A stretch of DNA of 64,000 bases from Prochlorococcus marinus str. MIT 1214 (GCF_027359355.1 NZ_CP114777.1:1054001-1118000); one strand, 5' to 3'; shown: positions 40,529 through 48,006, counted from the first letter of the stretch. The notes: generated by a model not told the origin, from the sequence alone. A program made the numbers and translations.

Positions 40529-40577
40529 AAGTGCTGAACTTAAAGGGGGCGACCAAAATCTCGCCCCCTTGTTTAAT
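40529..40577. terminator. Terminator-like hairpin, repeat copy B
   Basis: Same AAGTGCTGAACTTAAAGGGG lead-in as copy A. The stem AAGGGGGCGA/TCGCCCCCTT differs from copy A by a paired A-T to G-C change, so the pairing is kept. Loop CCAAAATC is identical, followed by GTTTAATG. Confidence 0.7.
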
Positions 40578-40591
40578 GCAAAACAATTATC

Positions 40592-40682
40592 TTGACCAAC
40601 TTGCATATATTAGTAGATTTGTACTATTCTAGTCCCTATCACCAAAAGCAAGGGAACCACGAAGTGAGCATCGTGTTTTTTG
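40592..40682 (+). ncRNA. Candidate short RNA with sigma70-like promoter and terminator
   Basis: A promoter-like TTGACC (40592-40597), 16 nt, then TAGATT (40614-40619) would start RNA near 40626. The transcript would hold TCCCT/AGGGA and then a CACGA/TCGTG hairpin (40658-40675) running into six T residues ending near 40681. Expected length is about 56 nt. It could instead be an attenuated leader of the DUF1651 gene at 40720. Confidence 0.4.
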
Positions 40683-40719
40683 TCTCTTCTTTTAAATATC
40701 ACCATCAGACATCAGTTAT

Positions 40720-41001
40720 ATGAATCAACCAATCAGAGAAGCATTGCCAACACCAACAGGATGGTTAGTTGCACCAACGAGAGAATTTTGTTTGTTCTTT
40801 ATTCGTGATCCGAAGTCGGTCATGGTTGCCCCAACTGTTTACACACAACTGTGGTATTGCCTTGAAGATGGCACTCCAACCAAATTGAAAAACACAAGAA
40901 GACTTGATTACGAATGTGCTGTAGAAACTTGGCATGAACTCTTATCTCAAGATTGGGAGTTAGTGGAGCATCAGCTCAATGCCTGTGTTGAAGCTGCTTA
41001 A
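40720..41001 (+). CDS. DUF1651 protein
   Basis: 93 residues matching the DUF1651 pattern recalled from marine picocyanobacteria: GWLVAPTREFCLFFIRDPKS, then LEDGTPTKLKNTRRLDYECAVETWHELLSQDW. The family is small, of unknown function, and spread across accessory regions of Prochlorococcus and Synechococcus. Confidence 0.75.
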   Translation: MNQPIREALPTPTGWLVAPTREFCLFFIRDPKSVMVAPTVYTQLWYCLEDGTPTKLKNTRRLDYECAVETWHELLSQDWELVEHQLNACVEAA

Positions 41002-41142
41002 TCAAGCACTGATATCACCCAACATTTCACAAAAAAATGAACCTTATGCAACAGCATGGGTGCATCTAAATCAATCAATTTCGTTATATCTAGTCCTCTT
41101 AAGGGGTTTGGGTATCTATGGAGCATCCTGAACCAAATTAAG

Positions 41143-41162
41143 AACGGAGAGGGAGGTATTCG
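41143..41162 (+). repeat. tRNA-Ser 3'-end-like repeat, copy 3
   Basis: AACGGAGAGGGAGGTATTCG matches the tRNA-Ser 3' end over 20 nt with one mismatch (T for G). The following roughly 90 nt are nearly identical to those after the copy at 43346. Confidence 0.88.
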
Positions 41163-41175
41163 TAGTAGGCGAACA

Positions 41176-41300
41176 TGGCAAGCGGTGGCAACCGATGGCA
41201 GAACTTTTTTGAAGAAGCCAAATCTCCTCACAACACTCCTCACAACAAACTTTTTAACACCGTGGCAATCGCTGGCAATCAGTGGCAATCAGTGGCAGAA
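41176..41300 (+). repeat. 10-bp-phased TGGCA repeats
   Basis: TGGCA begins at 41176, 41186 and 41196, then at 41263, 41273, 41283 and 41293, each set with an exact 10-bp step and each ending GGCAGAACTTTT. The same pattern recurs at 43379, 43389, 43399 and at 44569, 44579, 44589. One step is one helical turn, as expected for a protein-binding array. Confidence 0.85.
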
Positions 41301-41368
41301 CTTTTCTAGTGGTATCAGTAGATCTCAGCGGTTTTGGCAGTTATTGGCAACACCTGAATACAAAAGAA

Positions 41369-41381
41369 AACGGAGAGGGAG
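41369..41381 (+). repeat. tRNA-Ser 3'-end-like repeat, copy 4
   Basis: AACGGAGAGGGAG is an exact match to the tRNA 3' terminus. The roughly 110 nt before it (from 41261) are nearly identical to the sequence directly before the real tRNA gene (44567-44665). Confidence 0.88.
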
Positions 41382-41545
41382 TCCGTTAGTGGCGAACCAT
41401 AAAGAACGGCAGCGGAAGGGAATGAACTAATAAAGGGAGAAATACCTTTATTTACCCCCACATTTCCCCCCACGCAGGAAAAAGATTAATTAAGAGCCAT
41501 TAATTGAGTAGTAGAATTACTAAAACCATAAGTTGGTAGAGGATT

Positions 41546-43186
41546 TTGGTATCAATTGATAAAGATCAAGGAAAAAAGAAATTGACTGAAGTAAAAACAT
41601 TCTCAGTTCCATTTGCTCTAGAAGAAATCAAAGAAAATATCACTATTAATACTCATGCTACTTCTAAATCTTCTAAAGAAAAAATAATAAATAAAGCAAT
41701 TCAGTTTCATCTAAAAGGAAATATTAAAGAAGCAACAAAATATTATCAGTATTGTATAAATCAAGGTTTTAATGATCACAGAGTTTTTTCTAATTATGGA
41801 AGCATCTTGAAAGATCTTGGACACTTAAAAGAAGCAGAAACATCAACTCGCAAAGCTATTGAACTTAAACCTGATTACGCAGACGCATATTCCAATCTAG
41901 GAATCATATTAAAAAATCTTGGCAACTTACAAGAAGCAGAAATATCAACTCGCAAAGCTATTGAACTTAAACCTGATTACGCAGACGCATATTCTAATCT
42001 AGGAATCATATTAAAAAATCTTGGCAACTTACAAGAAGCAGAAATATCAACTAGCAAAGCTATTGAACTTAAACCTGACTTCGCAATAGCATATACCAAT
42101 CTGGGAAACATATTTTTAGATCTTGGACAATTACAAGAATCAGAAAAGTCCTATCGCAAAGCAATTGAACTTAAACCTGATTACGCAGATGCATATTCCA
42201 ATCTTTCCTATTTAGAGCTTTTAAAAAGTGATTACAAGTTTGGGCTAGAAAATTATGAGTTTAGATTTAAAAAAGAAAAACCTTCGTCACTTCACGGCAA
42301 TTCAAACCTGAAACGAATTACGAATAAAACATTACAAAAAGGAGAGAAAATCTTAGTCGTTAGTGAACAAGGCTTAGGCGATACTTTTCAATATATGAGA
42401 TACATTCCATATCTAAGAAATAAAGGTTTTGAGATTTCTTTTTGTACTCTAGAAAAACTACATTCATTAATCCAAGTATCAAATATTGAATCAAATCCAT
42501 TAAGTCCACAGGAGATTAATAGTGTGACTACAGGTCAATGGATCCCACTTTTATCATTGCCTAGAATTCTAAAAGTAAGTCCAAAGAATCCAATAGTTAC
42601 TAAACCATATATTCATTCAAAAAAAGAATTAAATAAGAAATGGAAAACAATATTCGCTCAAGAGAAAAGACCAATTATTGGTATTAATTGGCAAGGAGCT
42701 CCAGATACAGAAAAGACTTATCAAGGAAGATCAATTCCCTTAGAAACTTTTTCAATAATCTCTGATAAGCATGAGATAAGACTGCTTTCTTTACAAAAAG
42801 GGTTCGGTTCAGAACAATTAGATAATTGTTCATTTAAAAATAATTTTGTTAATTGCCAACCACAAATCGATTCCACTTGGGATTTTCTTGAAAATGCTGC
42901 CATCATTGAAAATTGTGATTTGATTATTACTTGTGATACTTCAGTTGCTCATTTAGCTGGAGGAATGGGAAAAAAAGTTTGGTTGCTATTAAGAGATATA
43001 CCCTTTTGGACTTGGGGACTGGAAGGCTCAAGTACATTCTGGTATCCGTCCATGAGGTTATTCCGACAAAAAGAACGACATAATTGGCAAGAGGTTATGG
43101 AGAGAGTATCAAGCGCTATTACAGAGGAGTTCAACCCTTCAAAATCTTCCCCCCACGCAGCACCCGAAAAAGAAAGATATACCTGA
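41546..43186 (+). CDS. TPR protein fused to a GT9-like glycosyltransferase domain
   Basis: 546 residues. The TTG start aligns with the ATG of its paralogues. Leader MVSIDKDQGKKKLTEVKTFSVPF; about five TPR units over residues 50-230, two of them near-identical at DNA level. The C-terminal domain (about 255-520) resembles heptosyltransferase-type GT-B enzymes: ILVVSEQGLGDTFQYMRYIP, IIGINWQGAPDTEKTYQGRS, and CDLIITCDTSVAHLAGGMGK with WLLLRDIPFWTWG. Probably modifies a surface glycan or protein (inference). It fills the unit between tRNA-like copies 4 and 5. Confidence 0.87.
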   Translation: MVSIDKDQGKKKLTEVKTFSVPFALEEIKENITINTHATSKSSKEKIINKAIQFHLKGNIKEATKYYQYCINQGFNDHRVFSNYGSILKDLGHLKEAETSTRKAIELKPDYADAYSNLGIILKNLGNLQEAEISTRKAIELKPDYADAYSNLGIILKNLGNLQEAEISTSKAIELKPDFAIAYTNLGNIFLDLGQLQESEKSYRKAIELKPDYADAYSNLSYLELLKSDYKFGLENYEFRFKKEKPSSLHGNSNLKRITNKTLQKGEKILVVSEQGLGDTFQYMRYIPYLRNKGFEISFCTLEKLHSLIQVSNIESNPLSPQEINSVTTGQWIPLLSLPRILKVSPKNPIVTKPYIHSKKELNKKWKTIFAQEKRPIIGINWQGAPDTEKTYQGRSIPLETFSIISDKHEIRLLSLQKGFGSEQLDNCSFKNNFVNCQPQIDSTWDFLENAAIIENCDLIITCDTSVAHLAGGMGKKVWLLLRDIPFWTWGLEGSSTFWYPSMRLFRQKERHNWQEVMERVSSAITEEFNPSKSSPHAAPEKERYT

Positions 43187-43345
43187 GATCTCCCTTCCCT
43201 TCAGTAATTTCCATTCCCCCCACACAGAACTCGGAATCTGTGGCACACTACGAACAGGTGCGAACTCTTTATTCTTCTAATCCCTTACTGCTACTGAGTT
43301 ATTTCTGTTTTCTGAACTTATACGAACACGCCCGAATCAATTAAG

Positions 43346-43365
43346 AACGGAGAGGGAGGTATTCG
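43346..43365 (+). repeat. tRNA-Ser 3'-end-like repeat, copy 5
   Basis: Same 20 nt as copy 3 (AACGGAGAGGGAGGTATTCG), one mismatch to the tRNA gene. About 110 nt of this copy and its downstream flank match copy 3 with a single difference. Confidence 0.88.
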
Positions 43366-43428
43366 TAGTAGGCGAACATGGCAAGCGGTGGCAACCGATG
43401 GCAGAACTTTTTTGAAGAATCCAAATCT

Positions 43429-43462
43429 CCTCACAACACTCCTCACAACAAACTTTTCAAAA
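43429..43462 (+). repeat. 34-nt direct repeat, left copy (right copy 44532-44565)
   Basis: The 34 nt starting CCTCACAACACTCCTCAC and ending CTTTTCAAAA are identical at 43429-43462 and 44532-44565, bracketing the FkbM gene at 43544. A single, uninterrupted version of the first 29 nt is at 41226-41254. Confidence 0.9.
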
Positions 43463-43543
43463 ATTCAAGGCTCAAATGAAATTTTTTAGTACTAGAAGAA
43501 CTAGATGGTGTAGTCTGAGATTTATTGAAATTGAAAATCTGAA

Positions 43544-44449
43544 GTGAGCATGATAAGTAGGGAAGTAGGTCTATTAGAAATAATTCGTTTAGTTCAATTA
43601 ATCAATAATAAAACAACGGCAAAAACAATTTCCGAGGTCACGGGAATCCAAGAAAATATACTAGATAATTATTATCGAGTACTAAAGCAAGACTCCTACA
43701 AAACGTTTGAACCGAATAAGTTAGATTTAATTATGGATACTTTGGCTATTTCTAGGAAGTTAAACATTGTACAAATTGGAGCCAATGATGGGAAAAGTGT
43801 CGATCCTGTATATAAACAAAATCTAAGACATGGTAAAAAGCTTTTATTAATTGAGCCTCAAAAGCATTACCGAGAAGCATTATTAAAAAACTATTCTACT
43901 TTCAAAGGTGAATTACATATCGAGCATGTGGCGATAGGGAACCAGGGTGAAAATCTAGAATTTCATATTTTAAAGCAAGATTATTGGGAAGAGTATGAGA
44001 AAAAGGTTGGGAAACCACCGAATGGAGTGTTTTCTTTGATCAAGAGTCAAGTAGCTCAAAGAGTGGCATCTAGATTAGGTATCAATTATTCAGATATCGA
44101 TAAATATATGACGACACTAAAAGTTGATATCGTACCTCTACAAAAACTCTTAAAAAAATATAATTTTGAAGAAATTGACGTACTTCAAATTGATGCTGAA
44201 GGATATGATTTTCAAATCATTAATTCACTTGAAGATATTAAACCTAAAATCATTCACTTTGAATCTTTCAACTTAACTCCAGAGGAGTGGATAGGTTTTA
44301 CAAGTTTTTGTGAAGAAAAAGGTTATGGCTTTATTCAAGGGATTCAAGATACTCTGGCTATATATGGCTCAAATACAAAACATCAAATATACAAATTAGG
44401 CGAGGAAAATAAATTTAGATTTCCAATGAAAATTAAAAAAAATATTTAA
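43544..44449 (+). CDS. FkbM-family SAM methyltransferase
   Basis: 301 residues (ATG at 43550 is an alternative to the GTG at 43544). SAM motif NIVQIGANDGKSVDPVY (about residues 76-92), KLLLIEPQKHYREALL, and FkbM signature VLQIDAEGYDFQIINSL. It is only distantly similar to the FkbM protein at 38571. The N-terminal 70 residues are helical and not part of the usual domain. Acceptor unknown. Bracketed by 34-nt direct repeats. Confidence 0.88.
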   Translation: MSMISREVGLLEIIRLVQLINNKTTAKTISEVTGIQENILDNYYRVLKQDSYKTFEPNKLDLIMDTLAISRKLNIVQIGANDGKSVDPVYKQNLRHGKKLLLIEPQKHYREALLKNYSTFKGELHIEHVAIGNQGENLEFHILKQDYWEEYEKKVGKPPNGVFSLIKSQVAQRVASRLGINYSDIDKYMTTLKVDIVPLQKLLKKYNFEEIDVLQIDAEGYDFQIINSLEDIKPKIIHFESFNLTPEEWIGFTSFCEEKGYGFIQGIQDTLAIYGSNTKHQIYKLGEENKFRFPMKIKKNI

Positions 44450-44667
44450 AGCATAAAAAACCTTCCTCACAACAAAATCTCTCAGATCTATTTGTACAAC
44501 TGGAATCTCTCCTCACAACAACTTTTAATCCCCTCACAACACTCCTCACAACAAACTTTTCAAAACTGTGGCAATCGCTGGCAATCAGTGGCAGAACTTT
44601 TTCTAGTGTTATCAGTAGATCTCAGCGATTTTGGCAGTTATTGGCAACACCTGAATACAAAAGAAAA
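44450..44667. other. Spacer at the tRNA 3' side
   Basis: Several CCTCACAACA-type repeats (44464, 44512, 44532), three phased TGGCA sites, then TGAATACAAAAGAA leading into the tRNA 3' end. No gene. Confidence 0.7.
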
Positions 44668-44756
44668 CGGAGAGGGAGGGATTCGAACCCTCGACAGAAG
44701 TTACCTCCTGTAACTCCTTAGCAGGGAGCCGCTTTCAACCACTCAGCCACCTCTCC
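44668..44756 (-). tRNA. trnS-GCU: tRNA-Ser (anticodon GCU)
   Basis: The minus strand folds as a class-II tRNA. Acceptor stem GGAGAGG/CCTCTCC, discriminator G, D arm with GAGTGGTTGAAAGC. Anticodon stem GCTCC/GGAGT around loop CTGCTAA (anticodon GCT), a long variable arm, and T arm GAGGGTTCGAATCCCTC. The 3' CCA is not encoded. It marks the right border of the island; its 3' end (44666-44685 on plus) is the parent of the five tRNA-like repeats. Confidence 0.97.
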
Positions 44757-44816
44757 ATTGAAAGTACCTTATCAAGTCAAAGCTCAAAAGCATGGAATTG
44801 TGATCCTCTACAAATT

Positions 44817-46016
44817 TTAAGTGACAACTCTAGGAAGTCGATTTCTGAAACTGCAAAGAACTTCCCATGGAATAGATCCAGAGAACTCACACCAATTCTG
44901 AGGTGAAATGCACACTTCACCATCAGTTCCAAGAAGCGTTAACACTTGACCTGTTCTAATATCTGGTTTATCTGTTATGTCAAAAACCATTTGATCCATA
45001 GCAATTGCACCTACTTGAGGCACTAAAACACCATCTATTGAGGCTGATATTTTCCCAGAAAGATTTCGACTTACACCGTCTGCATAGCCAATAGCAACTA
45101 CTGCAAGCTTGCTTTTTCTTTGAGTTTTAAAAAAATGTCCGTACCCAACTCCTGTCCCTTTTGCAACCTCCCTAACCAAAGTAACTCGAGCCTTAACTTT
45201 CAAAGCTGGATGAAATTTTAAATCAGAATCAAAATCATTAACAGGAAAATAACCATACAAGCTCAGTCCTACTCGAACCATATCAAAATGAAGACGACTA
45301 TCTGAAAGTGTTCCCGCAGAATTGGCTAGGTGTCTGCATAAAAGCTTATTTCTTGCCCCCAAATCCTTTAAAACTTTTTCAAATCTTGTTAATTGAATCT
45401 GTGTAAAACCAAGTTGAGCATTATTTTCAAGATCTTCATCAGCAATTGCCAAATGACTATATATGCCTTTTAAGGATATATTTTTTAAAAAATCAATTCT
45501 AGAAATCAATTCTTTTACCTCATTGCAATTGCAGCCAAGTCTCGTCATACCAGTGTCAACTTTTAAGTGAATAATATATTTTTTATTCTTATTTTCGGCT
45601 ATGTTATTGCAAATTATCGCCTCACGAATTCCACTAATCGTAGGGATAAGATCCCAGAAGAAGGCAGAGTAAAGCTCTTCTGCATTAATTAGATTCCCAA
45701 GAATTAATATCTGACACTTCAAGCCCGAATTTCTTAATTGTATTCCCTCTTCTAAAGTTGCTACTCCAAGGCTATCAGCGCCTCCAATCAAAGCAGCCTT
45801 TGCAACAGTCTCTGCACCATGTCCATATCCATCAGCTTTTACAACTGCCATTAGCAAACAATTTTCGCCAATAAAATTTTTCAAGACTCTTGCATTATTT
45901 TCAATAGCTTTCGGATCGACCTCAACCCATGCACGACTACGCGGATCGGGGTTCATCACATTTTCGGTTGTCCCAACAAAAGTGAAAGATCTTTCACTTC
46001 TCTTAATCTTTGACAT
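44817..46016 (-). CDS. alr: Alanine racemase
   Basis: PLP enzyme making D-alanine for peptidoglycan. The PLP-lysine motif is VVKADGYGHGA and the catalytic tyrosine region is GVGYGHFFKT; AIDYADGV-type sequence appears as AIGYADGVSR. At 399 residues it carries about 20 extra N-terminal residues; an ATG at 45956 (MNPDPRSRAWVEVDP) is a plausible alternative start. Confidence 0.95.
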   Translation of the reverse strand: MSKIKRSERSFTFVGTTENVMNPDPRSRAWVEVDPKAIENNARVLKNFIGENCLLMAVVKADGYGHGAETVAKAALIGGADSLGVATLEEGIQLRNSGLKCQILILGNLINAEELYSAFFWDLIPTISGIREAIICNNIAENKNKKYIIHLKVDTGMTRLGCNCNEVKELISRIDFLKNISLKGIYSHLAIADEDLENNAQLGFTQIQLTRFEKVLKDLGARNKLLCRHLANSAGTLSDSRLHFDMVRVGLSLYGYFPVNDFDSDLKFHPALKVKARVTLVREVAKGTGVGYGHFFKTQRKSKLAVVAIGYADGVSRNLSGKISASIDGVLVPQVGAIAMDQMVFDITDKPDIRTGQVLTLLGTDGEVCISPQNWCEFSGSIPWEVLCSFRNRLPRVVT

Positions 46017-46098
46017 ACGCTGCTGGCAATGAATGTAATAAGGAAAACTGCATTAAGGCTGTAATAGCACTAGCATGCCGCTTAAATAGCTAACTTGC

Positions 46099-46605
46099 AT
46101 GGGTCAAGTTCTTGTTTTGAATGCGTCCTATGAGCCATTGAACATCACTTCATGGCGTCGTGCGACTGTTTTAATGCTCAAAGGCAAGGCTGAAAGTCTT
46201 GAAGAGGATCCTGCTCACAATATTAGACAAGATGTCAAAGCTCCTACTGTGATTCGATTAAGACAATTCATTAGAGTTCCATATCGTGATATACCCCTTT
46301 CAAGAAAAAACATATTTCAAAGAGATAATAATTGTTGTCAATATTGTGGTCAAAAAAATAAAAAACTTTCAATTGATCATGTTTTACCCAGGAGTAGAGG
46401 TGGGGCCGATAATTGGGAGAATGTGATTACTGCATGCCTTCAATGCAACGTAATGAAAGGGAATAGAACTCCCGAAGAAGCAAAGATGCCATTAAAAACA
46501 AAGCCTTATAAGCCCTTAAATAACATGAGTTTTGAAACAACAAAACAAATTCATTCTGGTCGTCATAAAGAATGGAGTAAATATGTAATTGGGTGGGTAG
46601 CTTAA
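46099..46605 (+). CDS. HNH endonuclease family protein
   Basis: 168 residues. The HNH core CCQYCGQKNKKLSIDHVLPRSRGG (described by its span, about residues 80-103) continues NWENVITACLQCNVMKGNRTPEEA. It includes two CxxC zinc pairs and the catalytic DH. The N-terminal VLNASYEPLNITSWRRAT is typical of a cyanobacterial chromosomal HNH family whose role is unclear. It is divergent from alr. Confidence 0.92.
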   Translation: MGQVLVLNASYEPLNITSWRRATVLMLKGKAESLEEDPAHNIRQDVKAPTVIRLRQFIRVPYRDIPLSRKNIFQRDNNCCQYCGQKNKKLSIDHVLPRSRGGADNWENVITACLQCNVMKGNRTPEEAKMPLKTKPYKPLNNMSFETTKQIHSGRHKEWSKYVIGWVA

Positions 46606-46612
46606 GTTTCTT

Positions 46613-47710
46613 TTAATCTTCAGATTGATTACTAATTTCTTCCATTTGTCTTTTTTGTTCTTCGGCAATACATGCACCAATAACATCTTCCAATTGACCT
46701 GCCAGAACTTGTTCAAGGGGAAAATTAATTCCTAATCTATGATCAGTGGTTCGATTGTCTTTGTAGTTATAAGTCCGTATCTTTTCACTTCTATCACCTG
46801 TACCAACCTGAGATAATCTCGCGGATCTCTCCTTAGCATTAGCTTCTGCTATTTCTAATTCTAATAATTTAGCTCTTAAAATCTCCATTGCTCTTTCTCT
46901 ATTTTGTAATTGAGAACGTTCCTGCGTACAAAAAACTCTTATACCTGAGGGCTTATGAAATAAATCAATCGCTGTTTCTACTTTGTTTACATTTTGCCCA
47001 CCAGCACCGCCCGATCTTGCCGTACTAATTTCTAAGTCAGTAGGTTCTATTTTTACTTCAACTGGATCTGCTTCTGGCATTACAGCAACAGTTGCAGTAG
47101 AAGTATGCACTCGTCCTTGAGATTCAGTTGAAGGAACTCTTTGAACTCTATGAACACCTGCTTCAAATTTTAATTGGCTATAAACAGAGTCTCCTTTGAC
47201 TGAGATAATCATTTCACGAAAACCACCCATATCAGCTTCTGTTGAACTTATGGGTTGTACGTTCCAACCTAGTTTTTGCCCATACCTCTCATACATTCTG
47301 GCTAAATCACCAGCCCATAAACAAGCTTCATTTCCTCCTGCACCAGCTCTTATTTCAAGCATCACACTTCTTTCATCTCTTGGATCTTTGGGTAAAAGAG
47401 CCAAAGTTAGCCTTTGAATTAGTTCATTTTTTGAAATTTCTAGATTTTGAAGTTCTTCTCTAGCCAAAAGTTCCATCTCTTTATCATCTCTACTTTCTTT
47501 GACTAAACCTTTAGCTTCTAGACACTCTTTTTCAATTAATTGGAGTTTGCCATAATCATTAACCAATGGCTCTAAACGAGATCTTTCTCGAGCAATTTTC
47601 TCTAACTGTTTAGGATCTGAGGCAACATCTGGATCAGCTAGTTGCAACTCTAAGTTTTGAAAACTACTTTTAGCTGTTTCTAATCGTTTTATTAGGGTTG
47701 AAGAATCCAT
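46613..47710 (-). CDS. prfA: Peptide chain release factor 1
   Basis: 365 residues. The hydrolysis motif GGQ is in [16 protein letters not shown]; the codon-recognition region is of the RF1 type. It recognises UAA and UAG. It is the last gene of the long minus-strand ribosomal run, 35 nt after rpmE. Confidence 0.97.
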   Translation of the reverse strand: MDSSTLIKRLETAKSSFQNLELQLADPDVASDPKQLEKIARERSRLEPLVNDYGKLQLIEKECLEAKGLVKESRDDKEMELLAREELQNLEISKNELIQRLTLALLPKDPRDERSVMLEIRAGAGGNEACLWAGDLARMYERYGQKLGWNVQPISSTEADMGGFREMIISVKGDSVYSQLKFEAGVHRVQRVPSTESQGRVHTSTATVAVMPEADPVEVKIEPTDLEISTARSGGAGGQNVNKVETAIDLFHKPSGIRVFCTQERSQLQNRERAMEILRAKLLELEIAEANAKERSARLSQVGTGDRSEKIRTYNYKDNRTTDHRLGINFPLEQVLAGQLEDVIGACIAEEQKRQMEEISNQSED

Positions 47711-47745
47711 TCTTTTTATTCCCTAAAAATCTAGATCAACAGCTA

Positions 47746-48006
47746 TCAACTTTCTTTTTTTTCATTTATTGATTTATCTTTTTCATCGCTTGAGTCAGAT
47801 GATGCCATCCCATATTTCCTCATAAATCTATCCACTCTTCCTTCGGTATCTAAAATCTTCTGAGTACCTGTAAAGAAAGGATGATTTCCACTCCAAACAT
47901 CAACCTGAATTTCAGGCTGAGTAGAACCTGTTGTCATTACTACTTCTCCATTGCAAATAACTTTTGCTTCTGGATACCAAGTTGGATGTATATCTGATTT
48001 AGGCAT
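47746..48006 (-). CDS. rpmE: Large-subunit ribosomal protein L31 (bL31)
   Basis: 86 residues from the ATG at 48006 (MPKSDIHPTWYPEAKVICNG); the 44 longer in-frame codons run back into rpsI and are not L31. It has the core VWSGNHPFFTGTQKILDTEGRVDRF. Only one cysteine is present, so it is the zinc-free C-minus type. The acidic C-terminal tail is variable. Confidence 0.95.
   Translation of the reverse strand: MPKSDIHPTWYPEAKVICNGEVVMTTGSTQPEIQVDVWSGNHPFFTGTQKILDTEGRVDRFMRKYGMASSDSSDEKDKSINEKKES

Larger units (their letters stand above)
41002..41545. other. Repeat-dense island spacer (544 nt)
   Basis: Contains two tRNA-like copies (41143 and 41369) with only 206 nt between them, phased TGGCA repeats, the block shared with 38480-38578, and the TPR-gene leader (41506-41545). 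Frames here are by-products of the repeats; no gene is supported. Confidence 0.7.
43187..43543. other. Island spacer with phased repeats (357 nt)
   Basis: No gene. CGAAC repeats at 10-bp steps (43251, 43261), then GAAC/GAAC/GAAT at 43314, 43324, 43334. The tRNA-like copy at 43346, TGGCA repeats (43379-43403) and the first copy of the 34-nt direct repeat (43429-43462) follow. Confidence 0.7.

Noticed and set aside
41056-41430. Plus-strand frame of 124 codons across the repeat region
   Set aside because: It spans two tRNA-like copies and phased repeats that are clearly non-coding elsewhere. Its product resembles no protein, and it is open only because of repeat composition.
43429-43455. ACTCCTCACAAC repeats as a possible Yfr1 small RNA
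   Set aside because: The Yfr1 core as I recall it is ACTCCTCACAC between two stem-loops. Here the last bases differ, there are no flanking stems, and the word occurs several times as part of a DNA repeat.
38300-44660. CRISPR array
   Set aside because: Repeats are tRNA-derived, unevenly spaced by 0.2-2 kb, and separated by genes; no regular spacers or cas genes.
44492-44713. Frame of 73 codons ending in NGEGGIRTLDRSYLL
   Set aside because: It runs into the tRNA-Ser gene. The GEGGIRTLDRS peptide is a familiar artefact of translating the antisense of tRNA-Ser 3' ends.
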